64,000 bases of DNA from Chrysomallon squamiferum (GCA_012295275.1 CM022677.1:6555280-6619279), one strand, 5' to 3'. Positions 38,098 to 48,874 are shown, counted from the stretch's first letter. Made by a program: numbers and translations. The notes: generated by a model not told the origin, from the sequence alone.

Positions 38098-38262
38098 TTG
38101 ATGTTAATGCAGTAAACAGTGAGGGAAAAACTGCACTTCATGAAGCTATAAAAGCTATATCAGAGAATTGATTTGCTTTGCTGTTTCTGGAAAATGGTGC
38201 TGATACTCACATGACAGATACACAAAATAATTCAGCATTGCACATGCATGGAAATGAAAGTT
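38098..38262 (+). pseudogene. Ankyrin repeat relic
   Basis: Single frame with one internal stop (TGA after ISEN): FDVNAVNSEGKTALHEAIKA, then FALLFLENGADTHMTDTQNN, then SALHMHGN. This shows the ankyrin consensus DVNA....G.TALHEA...........LL..GAD....D......ALH across two adjacent repeats. Ankyrin repeats bind partner proteins. It lies in the same orientation as the exons at 37.0-37.4 kb and just upstream of a LINE ORF1 relic. The TGA and absent flanking repeats mark it as dead. Confidence 0.7.
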
Positions 38263-38423
38263 TTGTTTCTCATTTCTCTGTGAAAATATATAATGTTTAT
38301 TGGTTTCAAATGTTATTTTATCTGGGTTTTTTCAATGTAAATTATTGCAAAAATACATGAGTATGCAATGTGAAAATGCAAATAAAAAAGGTGAAAAGAA
38401 AAAACTAAGAGTAAGAACATAAG

Positions 38424-39309
38424 ATGACAGAAAATAGCAGTAGCCAAGCTGGTCAAGAAGTCGCCACACTGAGGAGATCATATACACAAACAGTGAGCTT
38501 GGATGTTCATCTGCTTCATTTTATCAGTCAACACCAATGCAACAGTCTCAGCAGTCACAGTATGGACAATACAGACAAACCTAATGATCCCACTGGCAGT
38601 ATTCTGGTTTAATTTCACCAGTTGTGCACAGTCAAGATGTCAGTATAAAATTAGCTACTTTGACTAGAAAGTTAGATATAATGTGTGATAAACTGGGAAA
38701 ATTGGACATAATCAAAAAACAACTGAATAGTATGGAAATAACTGTAAAGGTATCAGTGGTAAAATGATTGATATTAAGAAAAAAGTACAAGATATGGAAA
38801 AGGTTAGTGAATTACATTCACTAACAGTTTGAAAGGAATAAAAGGATCTCAGATATTTGAAATCTGTTGTGTCAGATATGAACAGTTTCTACCCGTGAAA
38901 TGAGAGATAATAATGAAAGTATGAAACAACAAATATGTGAATTAAAACCTGAGTTTAGAATCTCAAGAGAAAAACACAATGACCTACAAACTGGCTTCAT
39001 GTGTGACGATTTAATCTTTAGTGGGATACCAGAGAAAGACACAGATGAGGAGTTGAAAAGGTTTATAAAAAATGAAATGAAAGTAGAAGATAATATTGAT
39101 TTAACAGAGTGAACAACTGGGGAGAAGTTTGATGGATATATAAGGCCTATTGTTGCTAAATTCATTTTATATAAAGACAGAGAAATAGTGAGAAGAGCTG
39201 CACCCAAAACAAACCATAATGAGCAACTCTTGAAAGAAATTAATGACAGGAGAAAATTACTATATCCACATTACAAACCAGTAAAGGAAAAGACTAATCT
39301 TAAATGCTG
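38424..39309 (+). pseudogene. LINE ORF1 relic (L1-like RRM/CTD type)
   Basis: Broken frame with coiled-coil-like KLATLTRKLDIMCDKLGKL, then MKQQICELKPEFRISREKHN and DDLIFSGIPEKDTDEELKRF. These are the start of the RRM-like domain found in L1-type ORF1 proteins (usually DNLLFxGIPE). After one stop at 39110 the same frame continues RPIVAKFILYKDREIVRRAA and LLKEINDRRKLLYPHYKP, typical of the C-terminal region (RPIxAKFxxYKDRExVxRAA). ORF1 proteins bind the element's own RNA. A 51-bp minisatellite begins about 55 bp after its end. Confidence 0.7.
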
Positions 39310-39364
39310 ATAATCTGTATGTCGAGGTCAGGCTGTTTACACTGCGAGAGGTTGGGCCAGAAGC

Positions 39365-40190
39365 CAGTAACACAAACATAACAACTTGGCTAACAGAAAC
39401 AAGACAACAGAGATCACACAACACAAACATAACAACTCAGTCAACAGAAACAAGACAACAGAGATCACCCAACACAAACATAACAACTCAGCCAACAGAA
39501 ACAAGACAACAGAGATCACACAACACAAACATAACAACTCAGCCAACAGAAACAAGAAAACAGAGATCACTCAACACAAACATAACAACTCAGTCAACAG
39601 AAACAAGAAAACAGAGATTACACAACACAAACATAACAACTCAGCCAACAGAAACAAGACAACAGAGATCACACAACACAAACATAACAACTCATCCAAC
39701 AGAAACAAGACAACAGAGATCACACAACACAAACATAACAACTCAGTCAACAGAAACAAGACAACAGAGATCACACAACACAAACATAACAACTCAGTCA
39801 ACAGAAACAAGAAAACAGAGATCACACAACACAAACATAACAACTCAGTCAACAGAAACAAGACAACAGAGATCACACAACACAAACATAACAACTCAGC
39901 CAAAAGAAACAACAGAGATCACACAACACAAACATAACAACTCAGTCAACAGAAACAAGAAAACAGAGATCACACAACACAAACATAACAACTCAGTCAA
40001 CAGAAACAAGACAACAGAGATCACACAACACAAACATAACAACTCAGAAACAAGAAAACAGAGATCACACAACACAAACATAACAACTCAGTCAACAGAA
40101 ACAAGACAACAGAGATCACACAACACAAACATAACAACTCAGTCAACAGAAACAAGAAAACAGAGATCACACAACACAACCCAAACTCTG
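39365..40190 (+). repeat. 51-bp minisatellite, about 16 units, in frame
   Basis: Unit about acaacagagatcacacaaca, caaacataacaactcagtca and acagaaacaag. Because 51 is a multiple of 3, a 183-codon open frame (39386-39937) encodes a 17-residue repeat (NRNKTTEITQHKHNNSV, with K/T and V/A/S variants). The array continues past a partial unit near 39907 and another near 40050. It lies between the ORF1 and endonuclease relics of a LINE. Confidence 0.97.
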
Positions 40191-40457
40191 ACTGAGACAA
40201 GTCAGTTCACTCAGTGCAATACAACAATGGAGGAGGACAAGTCTTACCAAATGAAAACAGTGTTGAACAAATGTCAGAAAACTCTCTCATTTGTAAAAAT
40301 ACCCCACAAAAAAATCATAAAGAAGTAATCCCTTAAGTTTTAAAAGTAATAGAGATTAATAAGTAAGCTCAGAGATACTTGAAACTGTCACTAATTAATA
40401 TTCTTTATTATAAAGCATATGCTAAAAACAGAGTTTCTTTATCTCAACGTAAATCTG

Positions 40458-40810
40458 GGGGTGTAGCTGTGTATACAAAAAATTATCTACTAAAACATAT
40501 GAATATTATTGAATCACAGTGTAAATGTAGTATGTGACTAGGCACAGAAGGCAGGATTTTACACACAGACGATAATATTTTAATTGGTATTGTATATATT
40601 CCACCAGAGAATTCATATTGTTAAGCATCTGATGATTTTGACCAGCTTGAAAATGAATATTTCTCATTTGTGAATAAATGTAACCTGATCTGTGTTATTG
40701 GTGACTTCAGCAGTAGAACAGCTGATAATGTTTTTATTATTATGGAAGAAAATGAATATAGTGGTTTAATCACTGATGGTGTATTTGAACTTAACAGGTT
40801 AAATAGATTA
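40458..40810 (+). pseudogene. LINE ORF2 endonuclease relic
   Basis: One frame with two stops: GGVAVYTKNYLLKHMNIIES, GTEGRILHTDDNILIGIVYI, PPENSY and NLICVIGDFSSRTADN. GGVAVY, the IVYIPPE strand and the GDFxSR motif identify the apurinic-type endonuclease domain of a non-LTR retrotransposon. The catalytic GDFN Asn is Ser here. The element is cut off at 40811 by a TTAA followed by a transposon-like end, so the reverse transcriptase is missing. Confidence 0.75.
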
Positions 40811-40811
40811 A

Positions 40812-41100
40812 CCCTTTGAACCTGCCAGGCTGGTTTTCCACCCTGTGCAATGTAGTGTATGTGTTACAGTCAATGCACATTTGGTGAAATGCCTCTGACT
40901 GCTAGTCATTTGGCCATGTTTTGTTTTTGTTTTGTACTAATCAGCCTGTGTCCTGTGCGAACAGTTCTTACAACTGTTTATTTTACATCTTCTTTGAACT
41001 TAGTTGTCTTTGTTTTGTACTAATCAGCCTGCGTTCTTAAAGCAACACTAAGATTACACTGCTTTGAACATGCAAATCCCTTGGCCTATAAATATTTGGA
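40812..41100 (+). mobile_element. TTAA-flanked transposon end
   Basis: TTAA (40808-40811) is followed by ccctttgaacctgccaggct, resembling a piggyBac-type insertion (TTAA target, CCY-starting end). An internal short repeat (tttgttttgtactaatcagcctg) occurs twice, at about 40925 and 41008. A matching opposite end was not found, so the boundary and the element it belongs to are uncertain. Confidence 0.45.
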
Positions 41101-41204
41101 CCATTATGGTTCAGATATCATTTGTCAGTAGACGCTACATTCAAAAATGAGTTATATAAGAAATAGGAATCTCTAAAAAAGGTACTTATACCAAAACCAG
41201 AGTA

Positions 41205-41625
41205 CTTTTTGTTGATAAATGAACTGAAGCATTTAACTGAACAATCATCAGCTAAGTCACAACAAGGTTATTATCTTCTGTCCAAGTATGAGATTCTTCA
41301 GTGTGGTGATGTTGATAAGTTGATAAGACATCACACATCCAATGATGACCCGAGTATTACATGCACTTCAAAGAGACATTCAATGTTATCAAACGTGCAC
41401 ACATTGGTACTAGCCACGGTGGTTGCAGTCAAATGGTAAAAGAGTTAGGCAAGAAGTATGCCAATGTTACCAGGGATTCTACTGAACTGTTTAAGTCAAT
41501 GTGCACTGACTGTCAGAGTAAACTGATGACAAAGGGTGTGGTTGTCCGACTGATCTTGTCTAAAGAGTTCTCTGCTCGTGGTCAAGTAGATCTCACTGAT
41601 ATGCAATCGTTTCCGCGTCTTTAGA
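41205..41625 (+). pseudogene. KRBA2-like integrase, N-terminal relic
   Basis: Two overlapping frames (a shift near 41360) give GYYLLSKYEILQCGDVDKLI, then RAHIGTSHGGCSQMVKELGK, KYANVTRDSTELFKSMCTDC and QSK. The His-x4-His ... Cys-x2-Cys layout is the zinc-binding domain ahead of the DDE integrase core in KRBA2-like (Ginger/retroelement-derived) integrases, which are common in molluscs. The frame ends with QVDLTDMQSFP, which contains the first Asp-bearing strand of the core. Exactly there the sequence turns into a 21-bp minisatellite. Confidence 0.65.
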
Positions 41626-42035
41626 AACAACTCAACCTCTACCAGAAATGAATCTACCTCTCCCAGAAACGATTCAACCTCTCCCAGAAACAACTCAACC
41701 TCTCCCAGAAACGATTCAACATCTACCAGAAACCATTCAACTCAACCTCTACCAGAAACAACTCAATTTCTATCAGAAAAAACACAACTTCTATCAGAAA
41801 CGACTCAAACTCTACCAGAAACAACTCAACATCTACCAGAAACTCAACCTCTACCAGAAATGACTCAGCCTCTACCAGAAATGACTCAACCTCTATCAGA
41901 AACGACTCAACCTCTCCCAGAAACAACTCAACCTCTACCAGAAACAACTCAACCTCTACCAGAAACAACTCAACCTCTACCAGAAATGACTCAACCTTTA
42001 GCAGAAACGACTCAACCTCTACCAGAGGTGTTTTA
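41624..42035 (+). repeat. 21-bp minisatellite, about 19 units
   Basis: Unit about aacaactcaacctctaccag (20-21 bp), coding a heptad PLPETTQ (or shifted readings LNLYQKQ on the plus strand and VEVELFL on the minus strand). Variants ACG/ATG/ACA and CTCCC/CTACC/CTATC are dispersed, and two units are shortened. Confidence 0.97.
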
Positions 42036-42079
42036 TTAGCTGTAGAAAATGGACAATATACCATTAGTTGCCCTTCTGG

Positions 42080-42305
42080 TATTCTGAAAGGGAAATATAC
42101 CAGTTTGATTTATGTCCTCAGAGACTCCTGAGTGAATCTGACATTAACAGTGTGTCAATTCGTCAAGCCAACAAAAAGCAGTCTCAACACGTGGTCAGGG
42201 TTTTGTCAAGTGCAGTTGTAATGGATCTAAGAGATGTCGGAGCAAGAGATGTGCTTGTTTCAAAAATAATGTTTTGTGTAATAGCAGATGTCACAACAAT
42301 GTAAA
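42080..42305 (+). pseudogene. KRBA2-like integrase, C-terminal cysteine-rich relic
   Basis: Downstream of the minisatellite, one frame reads GQGFVKCSCNGSKRCRSKRC and ACFKNNVLCNSRCHNN. This matches the cysteine-rich tail (CxC...CxxxxCxCxxxxxxCxxxCH) that ends many KRBA2-like integrases. It is in the expected order and strand relative to 41205-41625. A conflicting 78-codon frame over the same bases lacks domain character. Confidence 0.55.
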
Positions 42306-42423
42306 TTGTTTAAATAAATGAAGTATATAATACATGTCGCCAACTCATTATACTGATGAAGTTGTTCTTTCATGTATTTGATTATTCAATACAGATAAAA
42401 CATAGTTTAGTTATTAGAAAACA

Positions 42424-42602
42424 CCCTAGAAATACCCTTTAGCCAAATGACTGGACATTTTAGTCATTTTGATCAAATGACTGGTTTGACACACTGACTG
42501 TAACATATACCTGCTCGTATTATCGGCCATACTTCTGGCAGGAAGCTTCAATACTTTTTTAGCAAACAATTGCAGTGTTAGGAGTATTTTTTGCCATAAA
42601 CA
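42424..42602 (+). mobile_element. Possible 5' end of the piggyBac element
   Basis: The sequence accctagaaataccctttag resembles the CCCTAGAA end of piggyBac elements. It is followed by repeated caaatgactgg motifs (42439, 42475) with an inverted partner between them (cattttagtcattttgatca). No clean TTAA is present at this junction and no 3' partner was found. Confidence 0.4.
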
Positions 42603-43890
42603 TGAGTGGTATGAAAGTGACAACCAAGCAGATATTACAAATGATAATGTCAGATTCTGAGGATGAGAATGAAGTATTGGAATATGGAAATAATAGTGAT
42701 TTTGAAAGTGAAGAGAGTGACAATGATGTTGTCAATGATACAAATAATAATAACATGAATGCACGTGAAGGTGAAAATGAAAGTGATTCTGCTGATAATC
42801 ACAGCCCAGGTGGTGATGTTTTACTAGCTGTTAGAGGGTGTGGCTGTGGTAGAGGTCATGGTCGAGGTGTGTGTTGGAATTCTCAGCCACAGGTAGATCA
42901 GCAATAATCAGAGTAGCCCTGCTGACATTTTGACGTTATGATTTGTGGCAGCTCTTTGTTGTTGAAACTGGTACAACATAACAGAGAAGCAAAACCTTCA
43001 CATTATTATTCAAAATCGTTTAGTTCACTGACAGAGATAAAAGCCTTGACCATCACACCAGGATTTGCATAGATTTTTACAAGAGAAAGATTTTTTAGCA
43101 ATATGGTCTATGCTACATAGTGTAAATGAATTAGACCCAGAGCTAGACAAATCTGATAAGATGTACAAATCATGGGCCATGTTCAATCACTTGATGCATT
43201 ATACACCAAGAAGCAATCTGTCACTTGATGAGGGGATAATTTCAACAAAAAACTCCCTATCTATAAAACAGAGTATCAAAGATAAACTCATAAACTCAAA
43301 TACAGAAGTGTATACAGATCGAAGAAACGATGCTGAAACCATTGAAAATCTTGGTATATCTGGAAACCTTGTTGTTTGTATGTTGGAACCGTTTCGTGAC
43401 CAGGGTTACTGTGGGTTTACAGACAGATTCTACACTAGTGTATATTTGTGCGAGTTTTTGCTGGAAAAGAGAGGAATCTGCCTTGTGGACAAATCACAAA
43501 CTTTTTCCAAAAACAAATGACCGAATCAAAATGTCAAATGAGAAGGGCGCAGTTTGAACTATTGTTCAATAGAATTGTACAGCAATTGTTACAGTGACAA
43601 AAAGCCCATTTATTTTTTAACTTCTTCATTTACAAAGATATGATAGTAAAGAGCAGAGAAGAAAAACTCTGCCATGAACTTGTAGGCAATTATCACCATT
43701 TTCAGTGAAAGTTAATCTGTACACAGACAAACACCTCCAAGATTACAGACCTCATGAGCTGGAAAGAGCCTCCCCATGCAACATCAAACAGTAGGTGTGT
43801 AGTGTGTCTGGAAAAGGCCAGAAAAGGTATACAAGATAAATATATGAGACATCCAAATATAATTTCTTGTAATAATTTGTTTAACAATAC
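42602..43890 (+). pseudogene. piggyBac transposase relic
   Basis: A TTAA-specific DDE-type transposase, dead. N-terminal part (42602-42907): MSGMKVTTKQILQMIMSDSE followed by an acidic Asp/Glu/Asn-rich stretch, typical of piggyBac N-termini. Core (43065-43520): NELDPELDKSDKMYKSWAMF, SNLSLDEGIISTKNSLSIKQ (first catalytic Asp in LSLDE) and GYCGFTDRFYTSVYLCEFLL (usual TDNFYTS motif with N changed to R), then EKRGICLVDKSQTF. C-terminal part in other frames: HELERASPCNIKQ and a weak cysteine-rich remnant near 43760-43830. Several frameshifts and missing blocks lie between about 42910 and 43060, so it cannot be functional. Flanking open frames in other frames are shadows. Confidence 0.75.
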
Positions 43891-44330
43891 AAATATCTTG
43901 TATTAAAAAAGCTATTTTAGTTTATAAGAACTATATGTGAGAGAGTATGTGCTACTCTATACATGTGCATTTTAATGTTGTTATTATATGTCTGTAATAC
44001 ATTCTTCACTGTACTGTAATCTACAGTTTATGAAAATAAAGTCATTGTCACTGTACAACTGAGTCTCATCTCCTGTAAAAACACACAATGCACCTGACTT
44101 TTATTTGTAGAATTCTCTGGTTATTAATTATTACTCCTTTTTATATAAATAAATAAAATAAATAAATAAATAAATAAGCAAATAAATAAACAAATAAATA
44201 AATAAAGTAAAAATACAGAGAAAAGTAAAAAGAATCTTAGAATCAGAGAGGCTGTTATTTTTATTGTTGCTGTGTCATTTCATGAGTTGTCTTAATAATT
44301 ATTCCTTATTATATTATATTTTTATGTATG
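43890..44330. other. Intergenic after piggyBac; AAAT repeats
   Basis: A polyadenylation-like aaataaagtcat at 44035. (AAAT)n at about 44146-44210. No gene. Confidence 0.5.
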
Positions 44331-44430
44331 CTGCTTAATTCAGAAAATATTTTGCATAGAATTTTGTAAAAAACTGAAATAAAAACTTCTGAAACTAAAC
44401 AGTTTAAGTCCACAGTATATTGGTTTCTTC
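44330..44430 (-). repeat. Ghost copy of the coiled-coil exon flank
   Basis: gcttaattcagaaaatattt ... aaaactgaaataaaaacttctgaaa ... acagtttaagtccacagtat matches 47818-47880 joined to 48038-48085. The part of that region holding the coiled-coil exon is absent here. Confidence 0.55.
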
Positions 44431-44752
44431 AATTCCCATAAATACATGATGAAAATAATGACATGTCCTTGTTATAAAACGATTCAATAAATTAAGTCAG
44501 CATGAATCAGTATAATTATAGTAAACTAAAATTTGAAATATAACCTTTTTAAAATCTTTTGTTTTGTATTATAATGCAATTTAATGATGCAGTTATCAAT
44601 TCAAATTATTTACTGAAAGATAACCTTAAACTAGGGAGATAACACATATGTATAAAACAAAATTTTTCATTCAGAAACACCTTTAACAAAATTAATATAG
44701 ATCTGTTTTTTCTATATGAACTGATTTTACTCAAAAGCTAAAACTAAAAGGC

Positions 44753-45740
44753 TAAAAAGCTAAAAGATCAGGTGGCAGAGTTGCAGGCTGCTTTACAGGA
44801 AGAAATAGCTGTGACTCAATTACTTAATGAGGAAATGCTGAGTCCTATACAACGAGAAAGAACTAAACCTGTTTATTTTATATCGGAAACGAGATAAAGG
44901 TAAGCAAATTTAATGGGTCAGACAATGGCTTCAAATTTAGAGATTTTCAGGATCAGGTAGAAAGGATATTTCTACATCAGAATCTTACAGAAAAGTAGCA
45001 GGCTAGTTTTCTATTAGAAGGTGAAGTGAAAGAAGAAATTAGGTTGAGGTCACAACAAGACCAATGGAATCCTGAAGTGGTCTGGGATGTTCTGCATAAG
45101 ATTTTTGAAGATAGATAATCAGTGGCATGAACTTCAGAAGTTATTTTTTGATCAATCACAGAAGGAAGGCAAATCAATGAGAGAATTCTCTTACTGTCTG
45201 TCTGAATTATTAGATAGAGTGTACAGGAAAAACACAGCTATGGTGCCTGCCAAGAATAATATGAGTGACTCAAGTCTGAAGAAAGAACTAAAACAATTAG
45301 TCTGGCAGAGAGATGGCATGACCTTTCTGCAGTTACGGGAAGAAGCCTTTAAACTTTGGAAGATATGGGGTGTTCCAGCACTGCAAAACACAAAAAACAT
45401 CCAGAACATTGGTTGCAGATGTCACTTCTTAACCATCAACATACCAAAGCAGCATAAGCAGATAGAAAATCTATCTGAAATGTTTGCAACTACACTGCAT
45501 CGTATTCAGCAAACTACTTCTCCACCAGCGTTCAACCCTCCTGTTTGCTTTAGCTGCAGCAGCCCTCGCCATTTCACAAGGGACTGCGCTAGAAACTGGC
45601 AGAGAGATTTTCCCAGAGGTAGGTGGATAAGCAGAAGAGGAAGACGTCAATACCCTGTACACTCTACCATGAGGTACAACAAGAGGACGAGGTTTGGTTG
45701 GAGACGAGCAGGAAACTTCGACTCTCTACTGTTGTGAGTC
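44753..45740 (+). pseudogene. Ty3/Gypsy retrotransposon gag relic
   Basis: Coiled N-terminal part KLKDQVAELQAALQEEIAVT in one frame, then KFNGSDNGFKFRDFQDQVER and EVVWDVLHKIFEDR in others. An open stretch from 45087 encodes FFDQSQKEGKSMREFSYCLS and ends with a CCHC zinc knuckle CFSCSSPRHFTRDC (Cx2Cx4Hx4C, intact) and an Arg-rich tail. This is the order of a Gypsy-type gag: capsid-like domain, then nucleocapsid. Several frameshifts and stops show it is dead. Protease and RNase H relics follow directly. Confidence 0.75.
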
Positions 45741-45799
45741 AAGGAAAAATGTTCTGACTTATCTGAGGCTGTTTCCAATCAAGAGTTTGCCAGAATGTT

Positions 45800-46085
45800 T
45801 CTGACTGTCCTATAGTCCAAGTGTCTATGGGTGGGGTCCAAGTTGATTGTTTGTTAGATACTGGGTCAATGGTAACTAACATAACTGAAGATTTCTTCAA
45901 CAATAACTTTGCTCCACTTAGTATTTAGCTCCTTGCAAGTCAATGATGGCTCTTGCTTAAGGCTGCCAATGGATTGGATATTCCCTACTGTGGATATATT
46001 GAACTGGACATTGAGGCACTAGGCAGATTAATTCCTTACAGAGGAATCCTGTTGGTGAACAGGGTTAAAAAGGAGCACGTATAGC
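45800..46085 (+). pseudogene. Gypsy aspartic protease relic
   Basis: One frame encodes VSMGGVQVDCLLDTGSMVTN and ITEDFFNN, with the DTGS active-site motif of retropepsins. A second frame gives LKAANGLDIPYCGYIELDIE and LGRLIPYRGILLVNRVK, the usual second half. One shift separates them near 45925. Confidence 0.75.
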
Positions 46086-46104
46086 TATGGAGGGAGCCAG
46101 TACC

Positions 46105-46623
46105 ATGTGTATTTATGCAAGTTTTCGATGTCTGGGAGCAGTACTATCACAAGAGCAGAAGGATCAAAGGAAAGTAATTTCACATGCAAGCTGGACCAGA
46201 AGACCCAGTGAAAGCAACATGAATAATTACAGCTTTTTGCTCTGAAATGGGCTGTGACTGAAAAGATTAAAGATTATCTCCTCGGACACAAATTTACTGT
46301 CTATGCAGACAACAATCCACTAAGTCATCTTGGTACTGCAAAATTACGTGCAGTGGAACAGAGATGGGTGTCTCAGCTGGCAGCAGTTGATGTTGATTTG
46401 AAATATTCAGCACAGCACAAAAAAGATTACTGATGGTCTATCCTGGAAGAAATTTCACTGAATGATGTCTACTTCAGTGGAAGCTGCTTTAGAGATATTG
46501 CTAGTAGTACAGAAGTTCCACACACAATGAGACAAGTTCTAAACAGTGGTGGAAGAAAAGTCATACAAGCAACAGTCACAGCTGAACAGTTTAATGAAAC
46601 TGTGGAAGCCATAACTACTGACA

Positions 46624-46630
<7 letters not shown>
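46105..46630 (+). pseudogene. Gypsy RNase H relic; reverse transcriptase deleted
   Basis: Shifting frames give ASFRCLGAVLSQEQKDQRKV, ISHASWTRRPSESNMNNYSF, LKWAVTEKIKDYLLGHKFTV, YADNNPLSHLGTAKLRAVEQ and RWVSQLAAVDVDLKYS. These are RT-adjacent RNase H motifs (LGAVLSQ; LKWAVTEKFxDYLLGxxF; YxDNNPLxxL). The RT domain that should lie between protease and RNase H is missing at about 46085-46110. The frame runs on through a linker (TMRQVLNSGGRKV) to a stop near 46627. No integrase core and no LTRs were seen. Confidence 0.75.
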
Positions 46631-47275
<645 letters not shown>

Positions 47276-47905
47276 GTAATCATATTAGGCAATGTGTGTC
47301 AGTTATTAAAATGTGTGTCAGCGAGGTAAGCTTGACACTTTAAATTGGTTATTAGACAGTTTGACATACAACTTTTAATAAAATAGAATAAATTCAGTGG
47401 CTGATACGGTGGAAGTGAACTTTACTTTTTTATTATTTTTTTTTTTTACTGTTCATTCCAAATATAATTAATGAATTTTACAAAGTCACTGTACTAATCA
47501 AAATACATCAAGCATGATGTATATTGCTATTTTAATCCTTTTATATAAAAGTTAAAAACATAATGTTAATCTGATTGCAAATAAGAATATAAAAACATTT
47601 GATAAATTATTTTTATTAAAATTACATGCTGTAATCTGAAATACATACATTTAATACTTTACATGGTAAGTGAGGGATATTAATAACATCAAACTACAAA
47701 TTTATACAAATGTTCAGTTCACTACTCTATTAGGCTGTCCTGCAAATTATTGCATTGATTCTATTAATTTTCAGTTAATTTTACAAAAATACAAATTATT
47801 ATATTTTCAAATATGTGGTTTAATTCAGTATAAGAGAAAACATTTTGCACAGAATTATTCAAAACTGAAATAAAATGGAAAGGTTTACAATGAATAAAGT
47901 ATTTA
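47276..47905. other. Intergenic AT-rich DNA
   Basis: No exon recognised. The part from about 47810 to 47880 is intron sequence shared with the ghost copy at 44.33 kb. Confidence 0.5.
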
Positions 47906-47910
47906 AATAC

Positions 47911-48042
47911 CTGCTGGACAGTAACAAATACTTCAACTCTACTGGAGACTCGAGCTGCTCTTTGGTCCAAAATGTCAATCTGAGTTTGTATTTTAGAAAC
48001 AATTTCTTGAATATTTGTATCCTTAACAAGCTGATTTAACTT
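47911..48042 (-). CDS. Intact coiled-coil exon of the EGF-locus gene
   Basis: Minus-strand exon of exactly 44 codons between acceptor tttattttcag and donor gtattt (phase 0-0): KLNQLVKDTNIQEIVSKIQT, QIDILDQRAARVSSRVEVFV, TVQQ. Heptad-spaced hydrophobics (L..LV..I..IV..I..QI.IL) predict a parallel coiled coil, as used for oligomerisation in matrix and adhesion proteins. It lies downstream, in the direction of transcription, of the EGF-type exons at 48.9-51.3 kb. Unlike them it has no frameshift. It could be part of a still-working gene or simply a better preserved exon. Confidence 0.6.
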
Positions 48043-48261
48043 CTGAAAATAAACAGTTTAAATCCACAGTTTAGTATATTGCTGACATTGGACAAGAGAG
48101 AGAGAGAGAGAGAGCATAAGATTTACATGCATATCGTATTGAAAAACAAAAAAGAAAACCAGACCTAATATTATAATATATGAATTTTGTTGATTAACTA
48201 GTTATTAAGACTACAACCTGATTTATTATTTTATTTACAAACATTGTGCTATTAAACAAAC

Positions 48262-48389
48262 CATACAAACTGTCAGACTGCAGACAATAGAAACTACAGA
48301 CAACAGCTACAGTACATCCATCTCCAGTGTATTTTAGTGTGTCTGTCATCACAGGAACAGTGACACTATGTGAAGGCTGACAGTTCCAT
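48262..48389 (-). CDS. Open exon-like segment, unrecognised domain
   Basis: After a ctgttaccag acceptor on the minus strand, one frame stays open: WNCQPSHSVTVPVMTDTLKY, TGDGCTVAVVCSFYCLQSDS, LYG, then a possible gtttgt donor. Four cysteines suggest an extracellular module. I cannot name the family. It lies between the coiled-coil exon and the cbEGF exon on the same strand, so it is probably part of the same gene. Confidence 0.4.
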
Positions 48390-48650
48390 CTGGTAACAGG
48401 AAAGTCAAATTAAACGTCATTAGGTTTATAATAATAAGAAATACATAAGAAAACAAAATCAAATTCACTGTTCAGTTTTTTTTCTCTTTTCCAATGACAG
48501 CAAACTTTATCCTCGTTGTACAGCACCTTCTACTGAAACAACTTACTAGCAAACCTCAATTATGTGCATTCTGAAAAAAATAAATAGAAACTAAAATAAT
48601 AAAAATCATAAACTGTTATATATAAATAACTAATGCTCGTTTATTCAAAT

Positions 48651-48850
48651 NNNNNNNNNNNNNNNNNNNNNNNNNNNNNNNNNNNNNNNNNNNNNNNNNN
48701 NNNNNNNNNNNNNNNNNNNNNNNNNNNNNNNNNNNNNNNNNNNNNNNNNNNNNNNNNNNNNNNNNNNNNNNNNNNNNNNNNNNNNNNNNNNNNNNNNNNN
48801 NNNNNNNNNNNNNNNNNNNNNNNNNNNNNNNNNNNNNNNNNNNNNNNNNN
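48651..48850. other. Assembly gap (200 N)
   Basis: Exactly 200 undetermined bases, probably a fixed-size scaffold gap of unknown real length. It lies just downstream of the EGF exon at 48875-48993 on the minus strand, so exons may be hidden in it. Confidence 1.
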
Positions 48851-48874
48851 GTCGTTCAGTTACATTATGTACAC

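Noticed and set aside
39337-40081. Minus-strand Leu/Cys-rich frames resembling membrane proteins
   Set aside because: Antisense reading of the 51-bp minisatellite.
39365-40190. CRISPR-like array of regular repeats
   Set aside because: Units are contiguous with no unique spacers, and the genome is eukaryotic; this is a minisatellite.
41723-42064. Minus-strand VEVESFLVE heptad frame resembling a coiled coil
   Set aside because: Antisense reading of the 21-bp minisatellite.
45191-45662. Minus-strand frames opposite the gag region
   Set aside because: Shadows of the gag reading frame, with no motifs of their own.
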